Shown here piece by piece: positions 1-15,200 of a stretch of 64,000 nt of DNA. Origin of the DNA: Rallus limicola (lineage: Eukaryota; Chordata; Aves; Gruiformes; Rallidae); assembly GCA_022605955.1 (NCBI GenBank), contig JAKCOZ010000018.1:9680001-9744000 (forward strand), read 5' to 3'. Numbering within the stretch: the stretch's first letter is position 1; each line of letters starts with the position of its first letter. The translations under genes were made by a program, and so were the position numbers. The notes below the pieces were generated by a model. That model did no database searches, was not told the DNA's origin, and saw only the letters and a list, made by a program, of their open reading frames with translations.

Positions 1-226
1 CGTCATGCTTGCCTCCTGTGTTTTGATAATCACCTGGATGAGAGATTTCTTGCCAAGTGTGTTGTCCTCTCTCCGGCTCTGCTTCCCTCTTCTGAGGAGT
101 TGAGCCTGAGTCCACAGAGGCAGGATGCTGTTGTGTGGACATAATGGGGTGGGGGACAGTAAGCTGCAGGAGGAACTATGGGGAAGCGGGACACTGTGTG
201 ACAGTAGGTTTTGGTTCTGTATACAG

Positions 227-3200
227 AAAGAAAAAAATGGAGGAGGAGGAGGCAGAAGTCAAGAGGAAGGCAACAGATGCTGCTTATCAGGGTAAGCTGG
301 AAATGAGCTTCCTTCCTCCTCCTCAGAGAGAGATGCATATCTTCATAAGGACAGTTGGGAAATAGTTAAGTGGTGTGAAAACCCGTGGAGGAATTCCATG
401 ACCCTAGGAGTTGGAAAGAAAGATTATGTTCCCTTTCCAGCACTGTATTTGTAACATGGCAAAATGCAGAGACTTCGGAGAAGGGAATAAATTCTGCAGA
501 AAGGTGTATCTAAGAGGAAGCAGAACTAGGAAGAAGCTCTCTGTTGGAATGTCAGGCTTTTCACCCCTTTTGTTTTCCCTGTAATTTTACTGTTGTCTGA
601 AGATAAAAGGAAGATAGATCTGTTCTTAATGTTTAATTAGTTTCTTATTCTTGGGGCAATTCAGTGAACTAATCTGGTGGGAGGTGGTGAATACCCAGAT
701 GCTGGGGAAATCTGAAATTAAAAGTGTATTTTGAGCATAGTGTAGTGCACGAAATTCTTACAATACAAATTGTTTTATTGGGGTTCTTTAGGATAAAGTC
801 AGAGGTAACTTTTGGGGACTGTCCAAGATGGAGTCATGGAAGCTCATCTTTTATTCTGTTCTCTTCCAGCTCGTCAGGCCATTAAGAACCCACCACGGCG
901 GTTAACGGGTGTGATGGTTCGCTCTCCTGCAGGCTCGACCTCCCCAGGGGGAGACTATGCTCTGGGAGATCTGTCTCAGCCCGCTGTGGATGAGGCCAGT
1001 CCAGGGGTAAGGATCCCTGTCATGGTGAGAGGGAAGGTCCAGCTTGGGACATGGGGCTCAGCATCCCTCATGAAAAAGGAGCCTGGGGAGAAGCCCTCAC
1101 CTTGTTTCACAGACTTTTCACTGTGGTAGTGCTGTAGTGTGGTTGATGAACAGTGCTGCTCAAGATACGTGTCCTCTTCCATGTCTGTGATGATCAGGTG
1201 CCTGGATCAAAGTCTGCATAGGGATGTCTGTGGGTTGGCCAGGCAGTCTTCTGTGTTTGCCTGGGAAACGGCACTGCAGGGCAGGGAAAGGGTGAGAGCA
1301 CATGCCTGGAGTAGGTGCAGCGAGTGAATGGAGTAGGTGTCTGTGGTGTGCTGGATCAATGCTCTTGGGGGAAGGAGCAAGTGGGACTTGTCCGTGTCGT
1401 GGAGTGTGGCTTTGAACAGTGTGGTTTTTCTCTTTCTCAGGTCACTCCAGGGACATTGCCCAGCACCCCAGTTGCCTCCTTCATTGGAATCCCTGACACC
1501 CCTCCAGGCTCTGCTCCCCTGGATGCCCCCATGACCCCAGTCACTGATGATTCACCCCAGAAAAAGATGCTAGGACAAAAAGCAACTCCGCCTCCTTCCC
1601 CTCTGCTCTCAGAGCTGCTGAAGAAGGGCAGTCTTCTGCCCACAAGCCCCAGGCTGGTATGGAGCTCTCTGCTCATATATGCAAGCACACAATTGCTCAG
1701 GGCTCTCTCACTGGAAAAGGGGGAGCTGCAAAGGCTTTTTAAAAACATAAGAGTTTTTATGAGAGTCCCAACAGAAGTGATATCTGAGAGATACAATTAC
1801 CCCTGTGAGCCACAGCTGTGGGATCCTTTCCTGGCAGTGCTGTGGGTGCAGGAGTGCAGGGACCATTCAGCACACAGGACTGGCTATCTCCCCTCAGTTG
1901 TAATGGGCTGAAGTTGCAGGCTTTGCTAGAAGAAGTCATTCACCCCATGGGCAGGAGCATGTTAGTCGGCAGCATGCCAGTCAGCCTCCCTGCAGATGTT
2001 TTTGGTTTCTACTTGAGCTCATAATCTGTCTTTACATCTTGGGAGGAAGTTGAGTTTCAGTATTTGTAATGGGCCTTAGCATGGGAGTGGGGAGCCTACA
2101 ATGGGGTTTATGTCAAATACTGAAATGCTTCCATTTTCTCCTAGCTGTAGATGTGTTTTTTTAAAATGACTGTCAGGACAACCCATTTCTGATGTTGGTG
2201 ACTCTGGAAGTCTGAGGAGGGTGACCATAGCTGACAGTGTTCAGAGCCCAGTCTGAAAATAGCAGCCATCAGCCTGCCCATGGCACGGATTCCTTGTGTT
2301 AGTGCTTGTGTGACAGAACAGGTGTATTGCTGTTGTCTTTTTTTAATAGTCAGATTTGGGGTCTTTTCTCTTTCTTAGCTTGAGTAAGTGCTCCATGTGC
2401 TGGCAGGGTGCAGTGTAGGGTGGAGCAAGCAAAGGTAATGGCTGTGGAAAATAAAATGTTTTCCCTTTGTATTGACAGGGCTGGTTTACATCTGCTTCAA
2501 GGTCTGCCACAGGTTTACTGTGTCACCTTGATAGAGTTACTTTCCATCCTGGTGCTTCTGTTTCTTGCAACTCAGAATAAGGGATGGTTCCATGCCATCG
2601 CAGAGCATAGAGAGACTGGTACCTGTAGAGGATTGCAAGGTCCTGGAACAGAGGAGCTAATGTAGATGTATTGGGCCTGACTTCAAAGGAAGGTGGCAGT
2701 GCAGTTGTTCCGTAGCTGAAGAACAGCAGTTAGCTTCAGCCTGTCATGTTGTGCACTTGCATAAGGGGCCTCAGGCAGGGACTAGACTGGACAAAAGAGT
2801 GCAGAAGAAATGCAGAGACCGCAAGTGATGGACATATCCATGGAGGTGCATATCTGGCAGAGAATCATTGATGGGATGGTATGTCCAGCAACTTCAGTTG
2901 TGTCCTCCTTTGGCAGGTTGGTGAGAATGAAATGGCAGTGGCTTCTGGTCACATGAACAGCTCAGGAGTCCTGCTGGAGGTAGGAAGCGTCCTTCCAGTG
3001 CTGCACAGCGGGGAAATGCAGTCGGCACCTGGTGCTGTCCCTGCGTCTCCTGCTGCTTCAGGTAACGTCGGACTTTCCCTGTACAGTTCTCCCTTCAGAT
3101 GTACCTTCAGGCTGTTCTGTGAATTCTCTTTGGAGAGAAGTGAAGTCTCTTTAGCTTAGGTGTTGTGGGGACTGCTTTAGAAGTCATATTCCTATTCCAG

Positions 3201-6200
3201 TACACTCGGTCCCTCTCACCCCTACTTTTTTTAAGGCCCTAATCCTTACACAAAAAAAAAAGAGTGCCTTGATCTGAAATGACTGAAACAATTGGACTTG
3301 ATTGGATCCTGGTCCGTGGAGTCCGGTAGACACTGGTTAGTAACAGGCATTCCAGTGCAGGAAGAAAGGATTAGTTGACAGGGAGTTTTGGACAAATGGT
3401 CTAGTATTGATTCCCAATGTGTCAGACTTCAGCACCCTGTGAATCTGGAGGACTCGTGTGTCTTACCTCTGCTTTAGCTCAGAGGTCTGTTGAGGATTAG
3501 ACCACAGTGGTCTCCAGAGTAAATTTCACAGAAGAGGGGGTGAGAGGGACAGTGCAAAAGTCTGACACTTGCAGACAGGTTGTTCTGACAACTGATGATT
3601 TATGCCATTCATTCATATATAATTCCATGTGAATAACTTCACTTGTTTCCTTCCACATCTGTTCTTCATGACATGTTAATTTGGTCCAGACAGTTCAGTA
3701 AATTCAGTCTGGAAGTCACAGCTGAGTGACAACCTTTGAAATAAGAGAGATTCTCCAGGAAAGACCTGCAAAGAGATGCCCCCTGTTCCTTTCCGGCTCC
3801 TGTGATGATTATTTGTCTTGGCTTAGCATATTGCGGCTCTCTCAGCACTGGTTTTCAGTTTTTCCGTAATTATATTGGGATGAGCCTTTGGAAGGGCATC
3901 TTCCTGCATGTGTGGCTTAGCCTGCCTAGTCCTTACATCCAACAGTGTCCCATAGCCTGCATGATCCTGTTGCAGGCTGCACACACGAAGGAGTTGTGCA
4001 TTGTTGGTACAGGTTCTCTGTATAGTTTTGGGGATCATTTATAGGTCTTTTCTCAGAAGAAGCCACCAGACAGTGAAGAGCCCAGTGGTGGCTTTGTGGA
4101 CTTCAGTGGTGGCTGCTTCTTGCTCATGTGCGTTTCCCTTCTACTCTCTGTTAGGTGCTCCTACGCTTTCCCGGCTTTTAGAAGCTGGTCCTGCACAGTT
4201 CACCTCACCTCTTGCTTCCTTCTCCGCTGTTGCCAGCGAACCTCCAGCTAAGCTCCTGCCACCCCCCGTAGAGCCTGTGTCTCAGGCAACCATTGTCATG
4301 ATGCCCACGCTGTCAGCACCATCCGTTGTGCCACCAGCTGCAGCTCCAGAAAGCGTAGCCACAGGTGCGTTCCTAAACTACGCACTCATAGGTCATGCAC
4401 TGATGGAAAGCAGAACTTCCCTTGGGATCAGCACCCAGCAAGCTCCTCAGACACACCATCCTTGCTGAAAGGACGGTTACAGACGTGTTCTGGAGTAAAC
4501 CAATGGTTTTAAACAGTATTTGCTGGGGGGAGGTGGGTACTAATGCTGTGTTGCTGGACTGTGGTTCAAGGGCTGGAATCTCGCTTTGCCTTCACTGTGG
4601 GAAAGCAGACACGTATTTGTCTCTTGTTTTTCTAAGCCATGATGGTGTGGGTGGACCTGGGATACTTGTGGTTGATGCTTGGTCTTATCCACTGCAGTAT
4701 TTGTTTACGTGGGCTTGACTTCTCCAGATCAGTCTCTGATTGTCACTCTCATCCTTGTGCAGTGAGCCAGCCAGAAGCGTGTGTTTCCATGGAGGCAGTG
4801 TCTGATTCCCATACTGTAACTGTGTCCATGGACAGCAGCGAAATATCCATGATCATTGATTCCATCAAGAAGGAGTGCCTGGCTTCTGGGGCAGGCAGCG
4901 CAGCAGGGTCTTCCAAAGATCACTGCATGGATGGGAAGGAAGACCTGGATTTGGCTGAGAAAATGGATATTGCAGTGTCCTATACGGGGGAAGAGCTGGA
5001 CTTCGATACTGTTGGAAATATTATAGCCATCATTGAGGACAAGGTAAGTGGAAACAGCAAAGCACCAGTGCCTTTTGCTCCACACCCAGTTAGGTTAATC
5101 ATTTAGTTAGTTTAAACAAGTTAGTTAAAAGCAAGGAGTAACTCTTCCAAAATGCACGTTCTCACCATTGTTGTTCGCATCAGTAGGAAATGACCCAGTG
5201 GCACCGCTGCTGCTGGTCTGCCACGTTGAGCCCAGTGCTCCCCTTCAGGGTGCAGAAAGAAAACTCTGTGCCTCGTGTTGGGTTTGGGTCCCTTCTCTGG
5301 CAGACGTGAACGCTGCTTGCAGCACACCTTCCAGAGATGCTCTGATTTCTGAAACAAGCTCTGTGGGACACCCCACAGGGAGCAGTAGGAGTCTGCCTGC
5401 GAAAGGCAACTTTGTAAACCCAGTACATGAGGTTTTCCACAACTGCCTCGTAACCAAATAACAGGAACTTTTCTTTTAATCCCTTTCTGACCTTGGCCTG
5501 CTCTGCTGTGTCTTTGTTTTGGCAATAAAGGTAGACGACCACCCCGAAGTCCTGGATGCCGCAGTTGTTGAAGCTGCTTTGTCTTCTTTCTGTGAAGATA
5601 CTGATGACCCTCAGACCCTGCCTGGCCCATGGGAACACTCAGTTCGTCAGGAGCATGAGAAGCAGGCCCAGATACCCCAAGTGTCTGTGACTGTGAAGCA
5701 GGAGAGACTGGAGTGTGAGGAGGCAGAGGCAAAGGGAATTCGAGACCTAATGGGCATTGGCGAGCTGGGACCAGAAATAAAAACAGAACCTGTAGAGCAG
5801 GACCAGAATCAGCTGGGCCCTGAGGAAACCATACCAACAACTGCAAGAGTGACAGAAACACCGGAGCTTAGAAGTCAAGAGATAGAAGAGGATCAAAGAG
5901 CAGCTGTAGCAGCAGGAGAGACTTCTGAAATTGAGATAGAATCGGCCAAGGGAGAAGACATGGTGCACAATACAGTGAAGGCAGAGGTATGTGAGTGGAG
6001 AGGCTGTCTAGAGCTGGTGTGGGGAAAGAAAGAGCAGTTGCGGCAGGTAGGAGAGAAGTTTAGAGGAAGGATGACTGCTGGGTTGAAGGTGACCCTTCAA
6101 TGAATGTGACTTAACTGTTTTCTTGGGAGTCATGCTGCTGATCTGTTCGATCTGCAGAAAAGCTTTAGGCAGTACTTTGTGTATCGCCCCCCGCCCATGT

Positions 6201-9200
6201 GCAGAATTGCTGCTGGAAAGGTGCTTAGTGAACTTGAGTTAGGTTAGGGTGAGTGAGATGTGCCCACACCTTCACTGAAGCAAGCTGACACAAACATCTA
6301 GATTTGTGCATTTCTCTTCCCTCCAGACCCCACCTGATGATGATTCATCCCCTCCACAAGTCCCAAATGTGAGTGAAGACTCCTCACAGGCTGATGTTCA
6401 GCACAAATTTGAGCTGTCAGGTAACTTAATTCAGCTAGGAAATCTTTTACATGCAACATTATTAGCTGGATAGATGTCAGTGATCTGGTTCAGGTTTTTG
6501 GGGAGGAGGGAGAAAAGATACGTGTAGGAACAGTGGTAATTACTGCAGGACAGTAGGCATTGGTGCAGGAGCTTTTGTGGAAAGGCAGCTTTGGAGAGTC
6601 AACCTTCCTGCTTTTCTTTCTTTTGCAGACTCAATGAAGGAGGAGGCCCAAGCCCTGTTTAGGAGTCAGATGAAGGTAATTCTGTGTTGGTTGGAGTCAT
6701 CTTGGGTTCATTAGTAACATCTCGCTGCTGAAAAGCAAAGCTTTCAGCTTCCTGCACCAAGAACTGGGCAGTCTGCAGTCAGAGCTAGAGGGGGGATTGC
6801 TTCAGGTGCTGCTGAGCTGCGTGTACGGGAGCAGCAGGGCAGGATAGAGCAAGTGGGACGTTGTGGGAATGCCAGTACAGTTGTCAGCAGCTGTAAAACA
6901 GGAAAGCACTTTGCTTGCAGAAGAGTAGTTGCTTTGGAGGGAGTTGCTGCTCTAGTTGGCTGTGCAGGCTCATGAACTCTCTGTGTTCCAGGATGGGCAG
7001 GGTGAAGAGGATGATGAGGATGGTGCCAGTGAGGCTGCCAGTTTGGAGGAACCCAAAGAAGAAGATCAGGGTGAGGGATATCTATCAGAGATGGATAATG
7101 AACCTCCTGTGAGTGAGAGCGATGATGGCTTCAGTGTCCATAATGCGCCTTTACAGTCCCACACGCTGGCCGACTCCATCCCCAGCAGCCCGGCCTCCTC
7201 CCAGTTGTGAGTACCAGTGAAGCGCTCGGGCACGCAGACACAAGTCCCACACTATTTTGGGGAGGGAGCATAGGACTCTCCTTTCTGTTGTGCTCAGTGG
7301 GTGGGTCAAAAGGGAGGATTTGTTGATGATTTGGCTAGTTCTTGCTTACAAGTACAAGGGTACAGGCAGTGCCCTAATACCAGATAGCTTTTTTTTTCCT
7401 CTCTGTCTTTGGCGTGGGTTAGTGTAGGCATGTTAAAGGCAAAATAAACCACAAGGTTTCTGTTCCTGAAGGAAGTCCTATTCTTTTCTTCCCAGCTCAG
7501 TGTGCAGCGAGGACCAGGAAGCGATACAGGCTCAGAAGATCTGGAAGAAAGCCATCATGCTAGTTTGGAGAGCAGCAGCTAATCACAGGTGAGTTTGATG
7601 TCTTGAGAACTGGCAGAAAGAAGTGACTAATCCTAGACAAGTCTCCACTTTCCCACCTCAGAGGCTCATCTGCCTTGGTACCAGGAGATGATGAATCACT
7701 TTGTTACTGGTAGCAGACAAATAAATGTGACAGCATGAAACAAATACTTAACCAGCAAGGACAGGGTACTAAGTGGACTGCTCCTCTCCACAGGTATGCC
7801 AATGTCTTCCTGCAGCCTGTGACTGATGATATAGCACCAGGCTATCACAGTATTGTGCAGAGGTGAGTATCCACAGTCTTTTGTCTGTTTGCATATTTGT
7901 GTAGGTATTTCTGTCAGGAATGATGTTGGGTTTGGCTGCCATGTAGACTTCACGACTTGGAAAATTATTTTTTTCTGGCATGATTCAGGCAGAAACAGGT
8001 CTCCTCAAGAAAAAAAAGTCATCCTCAGTAACAGATATGTGTCTTTACACAGTCCTGTCTTTGAATGAAGTACATTGACTTACACAGAACACTTTTTATC
8101 AGTAAGGTGGTATGTCACTGATCTGCTTCTCACAGTTTCTATCCAAGGGTAGGATTTAATCTTTGACATTCCAAACACTCATCTTCTTTAATCAGCACTT
8201 TTTACTGTCCCAGATAGTGGATTTTGGAAGAATGACCAGAATCCCGTGCGAGCCCCCAAAATCTCTCCTAAACAGTCGTGTTACTGCAGCTCTAGCTCCT
8301 TAGTGTCTCCTTCAGTGATACCTAGAGAAGGCAAATGCTGCTCCTGAGGCATCTGTCACACCGCTGTTACCATTCACTGTAGCTGATGGACAGCTTGTGT
8401 CTTCTGACCCAGAGCCTGGGTACTTGGGAACACAGTGTTGTTTGCTCTATTAAATAGATGGTATAACTGGACACGTCACAGACCTGGGGCTGTTGGCAAA
8501 AGAGAGGGGAAACAGTTAAATATTTCTGTTCCTGCTTTGACTGCATTTCCTTCATAGGCCAATGGATTTATCTACCATCAAAAAGAACATTGAGAATGGG
8601 CTGATACGAACCACGGCTGAGTTCCAGCGTGATATTATGCTGATGTTTCAAAATGCAGTTATGTACAACAGCTCTGACCACGACGTGTACCACATGGCTG
8701 TGGAGATGCAGCGAGATGTCCTGGAGCAGATCCAGGTAAAGTACCAACTGAGGCCAGTGCAGGACAGAGCACCTGCCTTGGTCCATAAGTATGGGAAAGA
8801 CTTCTATATGTAAGGCCAGTTTCTCTGACAGTGAGGGAGTCCCATCTTGCCCTGTATCTCTCGTGTGCTGTATCAGGTGTTTGTGGTGAACCAGAATCAT
8901 GGGTAATTTAAAACTAACACAGCAAAATATTTTAGATTCAGCCCAGACCAATTTCAAGTTTGATTTCCTTCAGGGAAATGCTTAGGCCAGCAAGAACCAG
9001 GGTGTGGTTCAGGAACAGACACAAGCAATGAGAGCGGTGAATGACAGGGGACGCGATTGCTTCTTCCACATGTGCTGGTTTACACTGGTTTTAAGCCTAC
9101 ATAAACTCATGTCCTGTGAATATATGCCATTTAAAATTGCTTTGAAGTAGAAGCTCTCAACTGGCAGGGCTCACAAAGTTTGAACTAGGCTTTTATAGCT

Positions 9201-12200
9201 CCACGTGACTTGTGGCTTCTGAGGTAAATGGGGGAACTTATTCTGAGCAGCAGAGAAGGAACTGAAGTTGCCTCTGACCCAATCATTCCCAGCCTGTGGT
9301 TTGTGATAGTTAACTGACGTGCACTACCCGAGCTTGTTTTGCTTGAGGATCTTAACTGTGTGGTTTTCTTACAGCAATTTCTGGCCACACAACTGATCAT
9401 GCAAACATCAGAGTCAGGGATCAGTGCAAAGAGCCTGCGTGGGCGAGACTCCACTCGCAAACAAGATGCTTCGGAGAAGGTGAGAATGCTGCACCCTGTG
9501 GAAGGGCACTTGGGATCTTTTGGAAGATCCCAAGATAGTGCATGAAGTTCCCAAACCCAAGACAGGGAGTGTTTTTTGAGATTGCAGTGGCTGCAGCACT
9601 TTGATGTGAACAAGTCTTTAAATGTGCCCATTGATTAGGTTTTTAGCTCTGGAGCTGTACAGCATCCCAGAGGCAGGTCATACCAATGATTTCTGTAATC
9701 CCAGTACTTCTGTTCCCTGTATTTAAAAATGAGATATGAAAACTGCATGGAGAAATGAACCAAGTTTTGGAAGAAGTGTGATACGGCAGGAAGGTGAAGG
9801 TGTGGAGAATTGGGAGGCTAGCCTCTGCCTGGTTCTTCACTTCCTACTCAGATTTTGAGAACCAGGGAATCACTCCAGTCTGGTTTGCTGTGTAAGATAC
9901 ACCAGAGAACCTTTCACTTCCATGCTGGTCTGAACTAATAGCAGTGTACATTTGGCTTCTGTAAAGACACGTCCAGACCTGATTTAAGTGATCTCAGGTG
10001 CTCTCACACAGCACTTGTGACAGCAAGGACTGCCCACTTAGTTCTGGTGGTGACTGCACAGCACAGAGATTGTTTGGTTGGCCAGGCCTTACCACGGCTG
10101 AGGAGGGAGTATCCCTTTCCTAGCATTCTGACTCTTGCAGTATCCCTCTTTCGTGCATTTTTGTGTTCCTGCTGCATAAAACTGATGCCATGCGGGAAGG
10201 GAAGTGGGGCACATGTTTCTCTATGCTGTGTGGGCTCAGTGCTTCTATGTGGTGTGTGCATTTCCATATCTGGTATCTGATAAGTCCTTCTGTTTGGCCT
10301 TTTAACAGGACAGTGTCCCAATGGGCTCTCCTGCCTTCCTTCTCTCTCTCTTTGTAAGTATTGAAAGGCTCCAGCAGGTACTGTGGTACTGCTGGCAGTG
10401 CGCTCCGCTCCTTGTCTGGGTGATCGCTGCACTCTCACGGCATCCTTAGCATTGCAGCAGTGTGTGTTGAACTCTGGGGCTGTACAACCATGAATATCAG
10501 AGAGGAAAAATCTCAGTCCCTTTTTCTCAGCGTGGGTGAGTGGGAGGGGCTTCAGTCTTCTCTTCTGGTTCCAAGTGTTCTTGTTTTGTCATCTGCCTTT
10601 GCTTTTTTTCCACTTCTCTCCTGCTTTCTTTCCATGTAAGTGGGAAGACAGACCAAGTGGTGTGGTACTGTAGTTCCTACATTTCTCATGCTTATACAGC
10701 TCCCCTTCCACATTTTTGAGACGGTCCAAAAGGTCTTGAGAAAGTGAGGAGTCAGCTGTGTACTCCTTTATCACTGATGGTCCAGAAAGCGAATAAAATC
10801 CGCCGCAGAAATATCCTGCTCTGTGTCTGTGGTGATCTGGAAGTGCTTGGAAAAAAATATTCCCTCCAGGAAACAGCAAGTCTGAGTTGTGGGGAGGAGA
10901 GAGGGAAGATGGAGAGTTGTTTTTTTCTCTCACATATATCTAAAGACAGAGGAGTACTCCAGGAGAGTCAGCATGTCAGCCAAAGGGAGAGGGCAGCGGA
11001 TCAAAGGAAGCTCTCAGCTCGCCTTCTGCTCATGGAAAGGAGCTGTGCGGAGAAGCTAGGGATCTAGTGCCAGGGTCACTCAACCGGAGGAGCACTTCCC
11101 GTAGGGATCAGCAGCTGATAAGGTAGGTTAGTCAGCAGTTTCCTCTTTCCATCTTAAGAGCCAAGCTAGAATCTGCTGCTTAGAACACCTGCACTGTACA
11201 GGCTCCAAAAGCATCTGGCCAGGCAAGAGCCATGTTGCCTCTCTCTGCCCCAGCTGCTGGAAGTGCAGAGATGCCCAAATCCCAGCATCCCTGCTGTGTC
11301 CAGAGTGAATTTTGGGTAGGTCTGCAGGCAGCTCCCCTCTTCCAGCCTTCTCAGGACAGCTTCCCTTTCTCCTGTTGGGAAGGCATTAAACACCACATGC
11401 AGAGTTACTTCCCTCCCTGCCTCCTTCCCCGAGCGCTGGAGGAAGCTGTGAAGCTGTTGGCGTTTCCCGTTGCATAACGCTCTGCCTCTGTTTGCCTTGC
11501 GGCTAGGACGGGGGCACCAGAGGGCGTCGCTGTGCCATCGAGGCCGACATGAAGATGAAGAAATGATGCTGCGGGCAGAGAGAAAATTCCAGCGCCTGGC
11601 ATCCGGAGCTGGAGTTCGAGCAGGATGCTATTGGAGGAGGAAGAAAAGCTGGAGGTCTATTTCTGGGACCTGGCCCGACTTCTTCACTTGTCCCTCTGGG
11701 AAGCAGTGTCTCGTCGGAACGTGTAACCCAAAGAAACTTCCCCGGAGGGGAGGACTAGCCCCCCCTGCCTGTTTTAGGGCAGTCGTCTTGGGCTTCATCA
11801 GTGTTCTGGTGTTAGCTAGCAACTGGTGGCTGGTATGTACTGTAATGTGAAGTGTACAGATTTTTACTAGTGATGTGTAAATGTGTATGTATATTAAAGT
11901 CTGGGAACAAACCAGTGTATGGTGTGCAGTGTACTGAGCACCACAGCTCTCCGCAGCGAGGGACCCTGCTGTCCTACAAACATATGGACCTGTCTTGAAC
12001 ATCTGTGAATACAGCTCTCCCAGTTACCCGTATGGCACACAAGCACCACAGAGCTTTGGCATTAGGGACCGTCTGTTAATCGTAGCGATGTTGCGGAGTG
12101 CTGGGATGGAGGGGAGGATTCGCTGCTTGTGTGTGTGAGATGATGGCATTGTTGTGATGAAAAGAGATCTAATGACGCAGAGGGAATTGCTGCAGTTTTG

Positions 12201-15200
12201 TTGGAGCCTTCCTTGAGAAACTGCTGTATTGCAATGTACCTTAACCTGTTTTCCTCAGTGATCTGTAAAGTGTGTGCTGGTCAGAGTAGAAATCTCTGAT
12301 TCCAGCAGCTGTAGGCATGGCAGTACCTGGTTTCACATCTGAGCTTGCAAACTGTTTCTGTCCGCTGGCAGTGAATGCTTAACTGAGGTTTAAGTTCTCT
12401 GGCAATTTTCAAGTCACCCTATTTTCCACTCATGTGACTGGTGAGATGAAACTTGAATATTTTCTGCCCTTGTGACTTTCCGGGGGGAAAAAAAACCCCA
12501 AACCATTACCTTTCCTGAAGCATGCAGCATGCACAGGGTGCAGCTTTCTGACACAGAAGTTGCAGAAAATGGAGTTGTTGCAATTAAGACCAGAGGGATT
12601 GTTACCTTACCTTTATCTTCACAAGCTTAGTGTAGAAACTGGTTGTGCCTGCCATGTTGAGTCCCGTTTGGCAGAGGTGTGTTTGGCTGAGGTGTATTTC
12701 CACCAGGAATCACTATTTGATGCTAACAATGTGGAATCCTTTAGTTTGCTTACTGGTTAGATTTTGTACATTACTGAAACTGGGAACACAGTTCTGATTG
12801 GAATTTTTACGGCCTCAGTTTCCAGAGATTACAGGTTGATGAGTTCATAGCACAAAGTTACAGGTTTCTGGTATTCTGTTGAATAGCTTTAAGTTGGAAG
12901 GAGCATCTGAATATTTACATAGCCCAACCTGGTGCTAAGCAGGGCTGGCTCCAGAGGCAGATGGGATTAGCTTGGAGCCTCATCTAGTCAAGTGCTGAAA
13001 ATCTCCCAAGGATGGAGATTCCTTAACCCCTCTTGTTAACAGCTTGTTTTAGTACTTCATGGAGTGAACATTTACCTTAAATCCAATCTGAATTTCTGCC
13101 GATGCAGCTCGACATCACTGCCTCCTCTCCTTTCACTGTTGGCCTCTGAGAAGAGCCTGGCTCCGTCTCCCGTCTAACGCCTCTGCCCTGTCTTTGTGTT
13201 GAAAAAATGACATTGCAGCCCGTGGGAGGCCCTTACCGTGCCCACTAGTAACCTGCCTGCATTATGGAAAGCATTGCTGTGCCATTCTTACCTTTGGTTT
13301 CTTCTCTTAACCAGGTATTTTTCCCTCAAAGAGCCTTTTCACCTGTACCAAGGCATTTTAATAGCCTTTAATGGTGTTTAAGTCCTTTAAAAATCTAAGA
13401 TAGGATTTTCCTCCATGGCATCCCATTGCCTCTTTCCCAATTCATCAGCCCATGCTCTGACTACTAATCCTGTCCTTCCTAATACTTTGTTCTAATCTGT
13501 CTGGTGCAGAGCTCAGGCTTACTGTGCTGCATCTCCCAATATCCACAGACAGATAAAACAATGGCATCTTTCTGGTTTCCTTGTGCTGTGGCTATTTAAA
13601 TGACAGGTTACACAGCATAGGTTTGGTCGTGTTACAGTTCAGCTTCTTTAGGACTCGCAAATGAACGCCAACTGGTTCTAAGGTTTACTCCCTCCTTCAA
13701 ATTGTTCTAAAACCTCCCCTGTCGACATTTTAATTAGAAACAGTCTCTCAGACCCATCCCAAGAGAAAGTCTTGTGTGATCTCCTCTGTGGCAACTGCTG
13801 ATAATGATGATTAATTTGGTTTTTCCAACTGGCCCTATTTTCCACCAAGATGTTTGGCACCGATCATGCGTCATCCCCACTGATCATCTGGCAGCTCTCT
13901 GCTTCTGATGTTTTTGACGAGGTTTGTTGTTGTTATTTGCTTTTATGTCTTTAGCAAATTGTTCGGGGGGGGGCTTTTTTTATCTTTTTTTTCCTTGCCT
14001 ACTTTTTTGTGGATCCTACATTTCACTTACCAGAGCTCAGGCTTTTATCATTTTTCTTGTTTTGACATGTAGGTTCCTTTTAAAGACCATCATCTTTATT
14101 CCTGACTGCTTTGTCTCATGTTGGCCAGGGTTGCGCAGTGTCTGATCTCTGCAAAGTGAACTAAAACTTTCCAATTTGATAATCATTCCTTGCTGGTGCA
14201 TTCTGTAAAAGTCAAAGCCTGTATCTTTTGTCCCTTACTTTTTTGTGCAGGACTGGTATGGTACTAAGCAGTCTGTTATTATTTCACTCATCCCACTTGT
14301 CTTGCACTAGCGCTGCTGTTCTGATGTCTTGAGTCTTCAGAGATTTAGTCAACCTGAGCATAAGGCTGAAGATCTTTTTAATCGGCGCTTCTGCCCAAGA
14401 TCTCTGGGCTTCCTGATTTTACAGTGCTTATCCCTCTCAGCTGGAGCACAGAAAGATGATCACAAGTGATTGGATTACCACGGGCTAAAGGCTTTGCTGT
14501 TGTTCAGCTGAGCCGGGTGGCTTGGTTCTACATGTGCAGCCAACGCTGCTGCTGGTGCAGGAAAGCACTTCGGGCTTGGGGTTACTCCTCAGATGGAATC
14601 ACACTTTGCCCAGCTCCTTTAGCTGGCAGCTGAGAGCAGGTAACGCTATCTTTTCCCTCATCAAACTTTGTCTGCTTCTGCTGAGGTTGACTTTGAAAGA
14701 GGTTTCAGAAGGCCAGCCTTTCAGATCATACCTGTGCTTGGAAGATCATAAAATAAGCAAGCACGTTTTCTCATCCCAAACCCAATGGATTCCTTGTTGC
14801 TCCCAGGGATGCACCATAAGCTTTATTTGTAGCTGTGCTAGCAGCCCTGCAAACGCCAAAGGAAGACAGTGGGAAATGTGCTTGTTCAATATTCTGGAAA
14901 AATTAGGTTGTATATAATTACCTGAACACTCTAAAGACACTGCTAATTAATGGATAGAATTCTCCATAGGTACAGCATCCAGACAGCTGGATACAGATTT
15001 TTTTACAGCCATTTACTTCGATACTGTGACTCTCCAAGCAGCTCTACAGACTCTAGAGAAATCAGAGTAGACTCATGCAACAGAAGACAGGATGGACTAA
15101 TGAGCAGAGATTAAATTAATGGTTTCTTCCTCCTTAAGAGAATTCTAACTTTTCTTTGCTTTAATGTGTAGAGCTGTGCCCTGCCAGTGGGTTAAAATCC

